Source: Clostridiales bacterium UBA1740 (GTDB taxonomy: Bacteria > Bacillota > Clostridia > Oscillospirales > CAG-272). From it: 33,049 nucleotides of DNA. The stretch lies in contig DCHY01000019.1 of the NCBI GenBank assembly GCA_002315715.1, positions 91,526 through 124,574 of the forward strand, given 5' to 3'. Shown piece after piece: positions 23,457-30,113 of this stretch (its first letter is position 1; every line of letters begins with the position of its first letter). Position numbers and translations under genes: made by a program. Under the pieces are notes generated by a model, which was not told the DNA's origin, made no database searches, and saw only the letters and a program-made list of their open reading frames with translations.

Positions 23457-25373
23457 TTATTTGTTCTTTTTTACATATTGCTCAAAAAGTTTCATGAAAA
23501 GTCCGCCCTGCGTCGTGCGGTTTTGGAACATGTATTGACGGCCGGAAACGGTGTCATACCAGTCGGTAAGCGGCACTCGGTAGGTCGTCTCGTTGTAGTA
23601 TTGCCAAAGAGGTTCGATAAAGGTCTCGAACTTTTCTTTGCTGTTCATCATCGTGCCCACCCAAACCATCCAATCGGACTTGGTATAGTCGGCACGGCTG
23701 TCAAGCGGCATGCCGTAACGGTTCATCCGCAAAAGGTAGCTGTCACACTCTTTGTCCATCACGTCGGATGGGAAAAGTCCGGTGCCCCAAATCTTGTCCC
23801 AAACGGCGTTGTATTTCATCGAATAACTGTCGGGGCGGTCGTATGCCAAACGGAGCGTTCCGTCGCCGTTGGCGGCACGCGCCGGGAATTTTGCGGCTTT
23901 CTCTCTTGCCAAACTCTCCAAACGGTCTGCCTCGTCGGAGTTTCCGAGATGACGGTTGAGAATCGACAGCGCCATGATACCGACGATGGCTTTGATCGAC
24001 AAATTGCAGTTGTGTGCGAGATGCCCGGCAAAATCGTCGGTGCAAAGTTGGTTTTCGGGATCGTCGCCGTATTTTATCAAATATTCGCCCCAGGCGTTGA
24101 GCAAATCCATGTTGGGACGCACCGACTCAAAGTTGCCGTCTGCCAAAGCGCAGGCCGCTTCGCCGATGATGATATTGCCGCTTTCTTCCACCGGCATTTG
24201 ATATTTATACTCTAATTCTTTCGTTTCTTTGTTCAAACCGTAAACCTGTCCCGTCAAAAGGGGATAGGTGCCGAGGTCGTGCGGCGCAAAATCGTACTGC
24301 CAAGCCTCACTGCGCGCATAGCGGTAAATCGGGCGCATCATCGCACGGACAAGGTCGGGGGCGTAGCGCAAAAAGAGAGGCATGGAGGGATAGGTCACGT
24401 CCACGGTAGCGGCGCAGCCGTTGGAGAAGCACTCTTTGGAAACGAACAGCAACTCGCCGTCTTTATCCACCACCAGTTTGTGAGCAGCGATGACCTGTCT
24501 GTACGCCGCCGAAAGCAAATCGGCGTAACGCACGCCGCCCGCGGCTTTGGCTTCTTCGTACAGTTGTGCCGAGAACTTGTCTGCGCGTTTGACGAGAGAT
24601 TCGTATTCCCCGGCTGCTGCGTCGATAGCCTCCTCGATCGTCGTGCCGTCTTGGCACCAAACGGACTTGAGGAAATCTCCGAAATAGTTGATGGAGTATA
24701 CGTCGTCGTAGGCGAAAAGGAAGAGTTCTTCTTTTTTCTCGGCAAGGGCAAGGTGAAGATCCATCACATTGCCTTTCGAGCAGGTTCTCGTCGAGAAGGT
24801 TGCCTTCTCGTTGCGGGAACAAAGGTACGCGTAGCCCCAGTCGATGCGGATATTGTCGCCGGCGCGGTTGAGAGGTTTTTGCTCCTTGGCGCCCATCTTC
24901 ATGCAGACCGTCTTGGCGGTTTTCACCTCGGTCATTTCGACTTCACGTTCTTTTTTCTTGTTGAGGCAGAACTGTTCCGACATGCCGAGGGTCATCGACA
25001 CCTCGTGCTCTTTGCCGTCTGTGTTTTCGTAAGAAAGCGCCATATAAGAAACGGGGCGCGTCATGAGTTTATAATCGTCAAGAAAAAGAGGCGTCATCAA
25101 ACGAACCGACAGACGAACGCCGCGTCCTTCCATCACGTAACGGGTGGAGAGCGCGTCAACGGAGAGGTCAACCTGCTTCATTTTTTCCTTGCTCCACTCA
25201 AGGCCGAGGAAGGTCATGGGATGACCGTCTACCGTCAAAATGCCAAGCAAGTGTTGCATTTCGCCGGTCCAGTGAGAGGTCTCTTCGTAATTGAGAATTT
25301 CGGATTTGGACCAAAGAGAAAAGTAGGGGTCGACCGTTATCAAAGGAACGGACGGCAAGCGCAATCTTTTCAT
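23457..25373 (-). CDS. Glutaminase A-like protein (DUF4964/DUF5127/DUF4965/DUF1793 family)
   Basis: A 638-residue protein. The N-terminus, LPSVPLITVDPYFSLWS (5-21), is the characteristic start of this family (DUF4964). The C-terminal half has the DUF4965/DUF1793 (alpha/alpha-barrel-like) segments: QYDFAPHDLGTYPL, then QLCTDDFAGHLAHNCNLSIKA, and YNAVWDKIWGTGLFP. Fungal and Bacteroidota members are called glutaminase A but mostly lack biochemical proof. The fold resembles glycoside hydrolases, so a sugar substrate is also possible. It has no signal peptide and is likely cytoplasmic, unlike many relatives. The start is ATG 25373 with AGAGGTG upstream; a frame extending to 25463 crosses the promoter. 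It is co-transcribed with a deacetylase. Confidence 0.83.
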   Translation of the reverse strand: MKRLRLPSVPLITVDPYFSLWSKSEILNYEETSHWTGEMQHLLGILTVDGHPMTFLGLEWSKEKMKQVDLSVDALSTRYVMEGRGVRLSVRLMTPLFLDDYKLMTRPVSYMALSYENTDGKEHEVSMTLGMSEQFCLNKKKEREVEMTEVKTAKTVCMKMGAKEQKPLNRAGDNIRIDWGYAYLCSRNEKATFSTRTCSKGNVMDLHLALAEKKEELFLFAYDDVYSINYFGDFLKSVWCQDGTTIEEAIDAAAGEYESLVKRADKFSAQLYEEAKAAGGVRYADLLSAAYRQVIAAHKLVVDKDGELLFVSKECFSNGCAATVDVTYPSMPLFLRYAPDLVRAMMRPIYRYARSEAWQYDFAPHDLGTYPLLTGQVYGLNKETKELEYKYQMPVEESGNIIIGEAACALADGNFESVRPNMDLLNAWGEYLIKYGDDPENQLCTDDFAGHLAHNCNLSIKAIVGIMALSILNRHLGNSDEADRLESLAREKAAKFPARAANGDGTLRLAYDRPDSYSMKYNAVWDKIWGTGLFPSDVMDKECDSYLLRMNRYGMPLDSRADYTKSDWMVWVGTMMNSKEKFETFIEPLWQYYNETTYRVPLTDWYDTVSGRQYMFQNRTTQGGLFMKLFEQYVKKNK

Positions 25374-25401
25374 AAGCACCTCTTTCGATTTCATTACGAA
25401 T

Positions 25402-25430
25402 ATTATAACACAAAAAAGCAATTTTGTCCA
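25402..25430 (-). promoter_or_regulatory. Promoter of the glutaminase A-like/deacetylase operon
   Basis: TGGACA (25425-25430) and a perfect TATAAT (25402-25407) on the minus strand, with a 17-nt spacer. Confidence 0.75.
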
Positions 25431-25520
25431 TATTCTTTCTGCTTTTGCGCATAAATATGACAAAGATTATAGTTTCTTTTCCATTATAATTATATATATA
25501 AAAATATTTTTGACTTTTTC

Positions 25521-25549
25521 TTGACAATATGACAAGCATATGCTACAAT
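25521..25549 (+). promoter_or_regulatory. Promoter of the ydbC-like gene
   Basis: A perfect TTGACA (25521-25526) and TACAAT (25544-25549) with a 17-nt spacer, downstream of an AT-rich stretch. Confidence 0.8.
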
Positions 25550-25603
25550 GAATTTGTCGATTTATAGGATTAATAAATCGGAACATCAAGAAAGGAGAGC
25601 ATT

Positions 25604-25828
25604 ATGCCGGAAATCAAATACGAAGTTGTTGACCGTATCGGCGTTGTTAGCGAAGGTACTAACGGCTGGAACAAGGAACTCAACCTTATCAGCTGGAACG
25701 ACAGAGAGCCTGTTTACGATATCCGCACTTGGGCACCCGACCATGAAAAAATGGGCAAGGGCGTTACCATTTCGGCTACGGAAGCAAAAGTTCTCCGCGA
25801 CATGCTCAACAAACTGAATCTTGACTGA
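25604..25828 (+). CDS. ydbC: YdbC/PC4-like single-stranded nucleic acid-binding protein
   Basis: A 74-residue protein with the family pattern: GVVSEGTNGWNKELNLISWN, then YDIRTWAPDHEKMGKGVTIS, then a C-terminal helix. YdbC proteins are bacterial relatives of the PC4 coactivator and bind single-stranded DNA or RNA as dimers; the cellular role is unclear. An AAGGAG site is 6-7 nt before ATG 25604. It stands alone between its own strong promoter and a terminator, as expected for an abundant small protein. Confidence 0.88.
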   Translation: MPEIKYEVVDRIGVVSEGTNGWNKELNLISWNDREPVYDIRTWAPDHEKMGKGVTISATEAKVLRDMLNKLNLD

Positions 25829-25849
25829 GTGGTCTTGACAGACGCTCAC

Positions 25850-25890
25850 AAAAGAAAAGAGGGATTGCAAAGGCAATCCCTTTTTCTTTT
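25850..25890. terminator. Bidirectional terminator after ydbC
   Basis: A perfect 8-bp stem, GGGATTGC with GCAATCCC (25861-25868 and 25873-25880), with an AAAG loop. A- and T-rich flanks serve both ydbC and the facing serine hydrolase gene. The plus-strand T run reaches into the hydrolase stop codon. Confidence 0.88.
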
Positions 25891-27769
25891 ACTCTTCGCG
25901 CAAATCGGCGCAAAATTTATCGATGAGTTTAAGTACCGTCTTGGCGCTTTCGAGTTTCTTCTTGCGCTCTTTTTCCTGCGCGGCGAGAAACTCCGGCAGG
26001 GCTTCGTCGTCCTCCGCCATAGCGTAGAGAACGGGGAAGAACATCTCGCGCATTTTCTTTGCCAAAATGCCTTTGCCCCACTGCTTCTCAAGGCGGTCCA
26101 CGAAGAACGTCAATTTGCGGTTGACTGCGGGCAACGTGGCGATATACGCCTCGGCTATGTGGCTGTCGGGCAGTTCCGACATGCGGAGCATCAGCTTGTG
26201 CGGTTCGGGGAAAGAGAATTTCAGCATACGGATGTTCGGAAGTTCGGGAAACAGAATTTCCACCTTAAAGAGCGTTTTGCGGTCCTCGTCCTCGATGGCT
26301 TGACCCATGACGCGGACGATATACGGCTCGCCGCCGAATTCCAAAACCGTCTCCTTGAAATCGTAAAGGCCGACTTCCATGCGGAAGGTGTGTGTGCGTT
26401 CTTCCACCGTCATAAACAGTCTTTCGCCGAAGCGGTTGAAAGAAACGCTCTTGATGCCGCCGTTATAATTGTTCTGCATCACGCGCACGAACAGCGGCAA
26501 GAGGCATTCCGCGTTGTATGAAAATACGTATTTTCCGAGGAGCGCGTCCCACGCGGTGTCGTACGGTTCGGCTTCGCCGAAACCGAAGCGCACGGAGAGC
26601 GTCTTTTTCGGCTTTTTGGCGTATATCCAGTGGCGGTCTTCAAAGAAGTGCTTTTCCGTCTCGCGCAGCGGCGTCTGCTTGCGAAAACCGCGTTCGGGTT
26701 TTTCTTCGTAATCGCCTTCGCCACCCAAATGCTTGCGAATGGATTCGAGGGCGGGACTGAGTTGGAACAACTCATTGTTGCCGGAGGTCAGAGCGACGAC
26801 GATACGGCGAGAGGGACAAACCCAGACGTCTTGACCGAGCATGCCGTTAAAGAGGAAATTATCGGTGTCCCTCGCCACCCAAAGTTGGAAGCCGTAATTG
26901 TAGGGGCCTGCCTTTTCGGGGACTTTGATGGACGCTTTCGTCGCTTTTTCAACCCATTCTTCGGAGAGAATCGTCTTGCCCTGCCACTGTCCGCGGTCGA
27001 GCATCATCTGTCCGAGTTTCGCCCAGCTTTCGGCGGAGAGATATAACCCCCATCCGCCTTTTTCAAGGTCCTCGGGTCCGCGCTCCCACAAAACGTTCTC
27101 AATCTCCAAAGGACGGAACAAACGGGGTTCCAAAAACTCCGTCAGTTTTTCGCCCGAAATACGCTCGACGATTTTGCCGAGGATATAGGAGTTCATGCTG
27201 TTGTAAGAAAACTCGGTGCCGGGACGGAAAGAAAGAGTCGAGCCGAAAAACGTCTCGGTCCAACGGCTTTCCGATACGGTGCCGGATTCGGCAAACGGCA
27301 CGCCCGACGACATGATCAGAAGATCGGTGACGGTAATCTCGGGGAAGCGCTTGTCTTTATAAGGAATCTCGGGGAAGATATCCACGAGTTTTTGGTCAAG
27401 GGTCAGTTTTCCTTCATCGTAAAGGAAACCGATCGCCATCCCCACCACCGTCTTGGTCATCGAGTGAGACAGATGGCGGATATGCACGTCGTATCCGGGG
27501 TGAGAGCATTCCGAAATCACTTCGCCGTCGCGCAGGACCATCACGCTGTGCGGATGTACGGCAGGATTTTGCTGCATCTCTTCGAGCATTTCGCGAATGG
27601 TGCGCGAGGAAAGACCGTGCCGCTCCGGCGTGGAGCGCGGAAAATACGGTTTTTCCTTGTCGGATACCGACAACTTTTGGGGTTTATAGCCGACGACGGC
27701 GGGGTTTTCATCTTGTCGCATAGACAATCCCGCGACGAGGTCGACGGCCCGTTTCATCCATTTTTCCAT
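25889..27769 (-). CDS. Serine hydrolase, class C beta-lactamase/PBP family, with long C-terminal extension
   Basis: A 626-residue protein. Residues ~45-335 are a class C-type domain: nucleophile motif SMTK (Ser103 to Lys106), then FSYNSMNSY with Tyr190 (YNS in place of the usual YxN), then GMLGQ (310-314) in place of KTG. The remaining ~290 residues are not recognised; they are partly beta-rich and end in a charged helix. There is no signal peptide, so a cytoplasmic esterase or peptidase is more likely than a cell-wall enzyme. The ATG at 27769 has GAGGAG 8 nt upstream. An ATG at 27775 overlaps the preceding stop as ATGA but sits too close to that site. It is coupled to the HAD phosphatase gene. 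Confidence 0.85.
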   Translation of the reverse strand: MEKWMKRAVDLVAGLSMRQDENPAVVGYKPQKLSVSDKEKPYFPRSTPERHGLSSRTIREMLEEMQQNPAVHPHSVMVLRDGEVISECSHPGYDVHIRHLSHSMTKTVVGMAIGFLYDEGKLTLDQKLVDIFPEIPYKDKRFPEITVTDLLIMSSGVPFAESGTVSESRWTETFFGSTLSFRPGTEFSYNSMNSYILGKIVERISGEKLTEFLEPRLFRPLEIENVLWERGPEDLEKGGWGLYLSAESWAKLGQMMLDRGQWQGKTILSEEWVEKATKASIKVPEKAGPYNYGFQLWVARDTDNFLFNGMLGQDVWVCPSRRIVVALTSGNNELFQLSPALESIRKHLGGEGDYEEKPERGFRKQTPLRETEKHFFEDRHWIYAKKPKKTLSVRFGFGEAEPYDTAWDALLGKYVFSYNAECLLPLFVRVMQNNYNGGIKSVSFNRFGERLFMTVEERTHTFRMEVGLYDFKETVLEFGGEPYIVRVMGQAIEDEDRKTLFKVEILFPELPNIRMLKFSFPEPHKLMLRMSELPDSHIAEAYIATLPAVNRKLTFFVDRLEKQWGKGILAKKMREMFFPVLYAMAEDDEALPEFLAAQEKERKKKLESAKTVLKLIDKFCADLREE

Positions 27770-27771
27770 GG

Positions 27772-28431
27772 TCATTTCTCCTCAAAATATGCCAACAGTT
27801 CGTGCGGTGACGAAACCAGCGCATCGGCACCGTTTTCCAACAGTTCTTCGCGGCCGCGGAAGCCCCAAAGCACTCCGACCGTTTTGTGTGCGCCGACGGC
27901 TTTGCCGGTTTTCATATCCACGCCGCTGTCGCCGATATAGACGGCCTCGTCTGGGCGAATGCCGTGGGCGGACAACACCGAAAGACACCCGTCCGGGGCA
28001 GGTTTTAAAGGCACGTCCGGCATGGCGCCGCGCACTTCACCGTAAAGACCGCCCAAAACCTTTTCGGCGACGGGACCTGCCGCCGTGTGCGGTTTGTTGG
28101 AAAAAATCATCACGAAAAGACCGCGTTTTTTTAATTCGGTCAAAAGTTCAACGATGCCGTCATAGGGCTTTGTCAGATAGAGCGGCGATGCGTCATACGC
28201 CGCGTTGTAGGTTTGATAGACGCGGCGATAGACGTCCTCGTCCGTCACGCCCTCGTAGGCAAGCGCCCGACGAAGCAACAGTTCGGCGCCGTTACCGACG
28301 AACGTTTTATATTTTTCATCCTCGATGGGCGGCAGATTTTCTTTGGCGAGTGCAAAATTGGCGTAATACGCCACGGTGTGAATGGTATCGAGTGTCGTAC
28401 CGTCCATATCAAAAACGGCAGCTTTGATCAT
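27772..28431 (-). CDS. HAD-family phosphatase (phosphoglycolate phosphatase-like)
   Basis: A 219-residue HAD hydrolase. Motif I is FDMDGTTLD (Asp8 nucleophile, Asp10), motif II is FSNKPHT, motif III is the Lys of LKPAPDG, and motif IV is GDSGVDM. The helical cap after motif I is the C1 type of phosphoglycolate phosphatases and beta-phosphoglucomutases. It dephosphorylates a small metabolite, but the substrate is not readable. The ATG follows GAGGAA. It is first in a two-gene operon; its final codons supply the ribosome site of the serine hydrolase. Confidence 0.9.
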   Translation of the reverse strand: MIKAAVFDMDGTTLDTIHTVAYYANFALAKENLPPIEDEKYKTFVGNGAELLLRRALAYEGVTDEDVYRRVYQTYNAAYDASPLYLTKPYDGIVELLTELKKRGLFVMIFSNKPHTAAGPVAEKVLGGLYGEVRGAMPDVPLKPAPDGCLSVLSAHGIRPDEAVYIGDSGVDMKTGKAVGAHKTVGVLWGFRGREELLENGADALVSSPHELLAYFEEK

Positions 28432-28442
28432 TTTCGTTCCTC

Positions 28443-28471
28443 TTGCTTTTTGCTATGTTGTGTGTTACAAT
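28443..28471 (+). promoter_or_regulatory. Promoter of tcdA
   Basis: TTGCTT (28443-28448) and TACAAT (28466-28471) with a 17-nt spacer. Confidence 0.6.
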
Positions 28472-28482
28472 ACTGTAAGAAA

Positions 28483-28511
28483 ATCATAGCACAAACGAAG
28501 GCAAAAATCAA
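28483..28511 (-). promoter_or_regulatory. Promoter of the HAD phosphatase/serine hydrolase operon
   Basis: TTGATT (28506-28511) and TATGAT (28483-28488) on the minus strand with a 17-nt spacer. The transcript starts facing the tcdA promoter only 12 nt away, so the two promoters are convergent and must interfere. Confidence 0.65.
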
Positions 28512-28533
28512 GTCGAAACAAGGGGAGGAAACG

Positions 28534-29232
28534 ATGGACGCGGCTTTTGAAAGAACCGAGCGCCTGCTTGGACAGGACGGTATGCTGAAACTGAAAAACG
28601 CCCGTGTCGCCGTTTTCGGGATCGGAGGGGTCGGCGGATACGTCGCGGAAGCCCTCGCGAGAGCCGGCATCGGCGCGTTGGACCTTGTCGACGCCGACAC
28701 CGTTTCGCTCTCGAATATCAACAGACAACTCTACGCCTTGCGCTCCACCGTCGGACAGTTCAAAACCGACGTTGCCAAGGCGCGCATCGCCGACATTTCC
28801 CCCGACTGCACCGTCAGAACCTATCCCGTCTTTTTCTCGGAAGAAAACAAAGGGGATTTTCCTTTTGCCGACTACGACTACGTGGTGGACTGTATCGACC
28901 GCGTGTCGTCGAAAATCACCCTCGCCGCTTGCACCGCCGAGGCAGGCGTTCCCTTTATCGCCTCCATGGGCACCGGCAACAAAATGAACCCCTGCGGGTT
29001 CAAAGTCTCCGACATTGAAAAAACCGCCGTTTGCCCGCTCGCACGCGTCATGCGCCGCGAACTCAAAGCGCGTGGCATTCGCCACGTCAAAGTCGTGTAT
29101 TCCGAGGAAATTCCCACCGTCACCGCCGGTGAAAACGGCGAGAAACTGCCGCCGGCTTCCGTCTCTTTCGTCCCTCCCGTCGCCGGGTTTATCCTTGCAT
29201 CGGAAGTCATTAAGACCATCGCGGAAGTCTAA
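28534..29232 (+). CDS. tcdA: tRNA threonylcarbamoyladenosine dehydratase (TcdA/YgdL family)
   Basis: A 232-residue E1-like (ThiF-fold) enzyme. The nucleotide-binding GIGGVGGYVAEAL (29-41), the acid LVDADTV (51-57) and SNINRQL (60-66) are diagnostic. VDCIDRVSSK and MGTGNKMNP fit TcdA rather than ThiF or MoeB, and no zinc CxxC pairs are present. TcdA uses ATP to cyclise t6A37 in tRNAs. I place the start at ATG 28534 with GGGGAGG upstream; a frame open to 28213 runs back through both promoters. It is monocistronic. Confidence 0.92.
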   Translation: MDAAFERTERLLGQDGMLKLKNARVAVFGIGGVGGYVAEALARAGIGALDLVDADTVSLSNINRQLYALRSTVGQFKTDVAKARIADISPDCTVRTYPVFFSEENKGDFPFADYDYVVDCIDRVSSKITLAACTAEAGVPFIASMGTGNKMNPCGFKVSDIEKTAVCPLARVMRRELKARGIRHVKVVYSEEIPTVTAGENGEKLPPASVSFVPPVAGFILASEVIKTIAEV

Positions 29233-29241
29233 GAAGACCCG

Positions 29242-29295
29242 TCGTTTTTCGTGAAACGAGAGGAAAAGAACGCTATCGCTTTTCGTGAAAAGCGA
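29242..29295 (+). repeat. Pair of related small hairpins after tcdA
   Basis: TCGTTT...AAACGA (29242-29259) and TCGCTTTT-CGTG-AAAAGCGA (29276-29295) form two perfect stems sharing the core TTTTCGTGAAA. Neither has a following T run, so they are not clear terminators. No gene is visible in 29233-29400. Confidence 0.5.
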
Positions 29296-29403
29296 CGCAA
29301 AAGCTTTAGCGCAGGGGAATGTGGATAAAGGCTAAAACAAGGCTCACAGCGTCTTTATATGCGTGCAAAGAGACCGTCTTTTTCACAAATTCACGAAAAT
29401 CTC

Positions 29404-29432
29404 TTGCTTTTTTTCGGATTCTATGTTATACT
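29404..29432 (+). promoter_or_regulatory. Promoter of tRNA-Val
   Basis: TTGCTT (29404-29409) and TATACT (29427-29432) with a 17-nt spacer, 11 nt before the tRNA. Confidence 0.7.
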
Positions 29433-29443
29433 AACCGCACGAT

Positions 29444-29519
29444 GAAGGTATAGCTCAGTTGGTAGAGCGTCTGCTTGACGTGCAGAAGGTCATAGGTTCG
29501 AGTCCTATTATCTTCACCA
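29444..29519 (+). tRNA. tRNA-Val (anticodon GAC)
   Basis: A full 76-nt cloverleaf. The acceptor is GAAGGTA with TATCTTC (one G-U pair), the D-arm GCTC/GAGC, the anticodon stem TCTGC/GCAGA with loop TTGACGT, the T-arm ATAGG/CCTAT with TTCGAGT, and an encoded CCA. The anticodon GAC reads Val codons GUC and GUU. It has its own promoter and terminator. Its last part is repeated at 29695-29710. Confidence 0.95.
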
Positions 29520-29520
29520 A

Positions 29521-29558
29521 AAAGAGAGGTGCTCCCTTGTGGAGCGCCTCTCTTTTTT
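29521..29558 (+). terminator. Terminator of tRNA-Val
   Basis: AGAGAGG-T-GCTCC pairs with GGAGC-G-CCTCTCT around a CTTGT loop, followed by six T. The right part of it (29528-29557) recurs exactly at 29719-29748. Confidence 0.9.
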
Positions 29559-29559
29559 G

Positions 29560-29694
29560 TGATGGCAATAGGACGAGAAGGGGAGCGGTACTGAATGACA
29601 ACCCAGTGGGTTGTCAGAGCCGCGGAAGACCGTAAGGAGCAGAGCGACGGAATAGCCCGAGCGAAGCGAAGCGTCCGCGCAGTTCGCGCGAGAC
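29560..29694 (+). repeat. Structured non-coding insert between the two tRNA-tail copies
   Basis: It holds a strong hairpin, TGACAACCC-AGT-GGGTTGTCA (29596-29616), flanked by GCGG and CCGC that can extend it. A GC-rich, purine-repetitive stretch (GAGCGAAGCGAAGCG, then GCGCAGTTCGCGC) follows. No start codon with a ribosome site is present. It looks like a small inserted or structured repeat rather than a gene. Confidence 0.45.
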
Positions 29695-29748
29695 CGAGTC
29701 CTATTATCTTGTTAATATGGTGCTCCCTTGTGGAGCGCCTCTCTTTTT
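29695..29748 (+). repeat. Duplicated tRNA-Val tail and terminator
   Basis: 16 nt (29695-29710) are identical to the T-loop end, T-stem and acceptor strand of tRNA-Val (29499-29514). After 8 different nt, 30 nt (29719-29748) are identical to its terminator (29528-29557). In between, the CCA end is replaced by GTTAATAT. No 5' half of a tRNA precedes it, so this is a tRNA fragment and not a second gene. It is a footprint of recombination at the tRNA. Confidence 0.85.
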
Positions 29749-29756
29749 GTGTGGCA

Positions 29757-29924
29757 ATTAACGGAACGACAGCGCAAGAACTGACAACCGACATGCGGGC
29801 AACCTGCATTTGTGTTCTCGGCAATGACGTTTATTTCGTTGATTATCTTCTTGGTGGAACGCTTGGCGACTCTCATATATACTCCGTTCCTACTACCGGT
29901 GGCGAACCTGTTCAAATCCACTAA
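29757..29924 (+). pseudogene. C-terminal remnant of a beta-propeller-like (DUF5050-type) gene
   Basis: About 55 codons end in TAA and are followed at once by a strong terminator. The reading includes GNDVYFVDYLLGG and HIYSVPTTGGEPVQ, which resemble the repeating YF...IYxxxxxGGxP strands of DUF5050-type beta-propeller lipoproteins. No start or upstream domain exists: the frame runs back into the duplicated tRNA tail. I read it as the last piece of a larger gene cut by rearrangement. It could also be a small unrelated frame. Confidence 0.45.
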
Positions 29925-29930
29925 TCCCAC

Positions 29931-29960
29931 CCCCCGCTTCGGCGGGGGATTTTCTTTTTT
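29931..29960 (+). terminator. Terminator of the truncated gene
   Basis: CCCCCGC-TTCG-GCGGGGG, a perfect 7-bp stem with a UUCG tetraloop, followed by a T-rich run. Its intact state supports the idea that a real gene once ended here. Confidence 0.88.
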
Positions 29961-30061
29961 ATGCCGTTCACCAACACTTCTCAAAAAAGAGCGGCGCTCC
30001 GCGCTTCTTTTTGTCTTGCCGAAAAAATACTATTGCAATGTCACATATTTTTCAAAAAGGC

Positions 30062-30090
30062 TTGACATAATATCATTGGAATGATATACT
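30062..30090 (+). promoter_or_regulatory. Promoter with embedded palindromic operator
   Basis: A perfect TTGACA (30062-30067) and TATACT (30085-30090) with a 17-nt spacer. The spacer and the first bases of the -10 box are occupied by a perfect inverted repeat, ATATCATT-GG-AATGATAT (30070-30087). A dimeric HTH protein bound here would block RNA polymerase, and the XRE-domain partner encoded second in this operon is the obvious candidate. Confidence 0.85.
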
Positions 30091-30113
30091 GATAACGAAG
30101 CGAGGATTAAAAA

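Noticed and set aside
24279..25454. A 391-codon open frame on the plus strand
   Set aside because: It is antisense to the glutaminase-A-like gene, with no start signal and no recognisable protein family.
29595..29756. The first half of a 109-codon plus-strand frame leading into the beta-propeller-like remnant
   Set aside because: It translates the hairpin insert and the duplicated tRNA tail and has no ribosome site. Only the part after about 29757 looks like former protein-coding sequence.
29426..29824. A 132-codon minus-strand frame across the tRNA
   Set aside because: It includes the complement of tRNA-Val and yields the familiar false peptide NRTRTYDLL. It is a tRNA shadow and not a gene.
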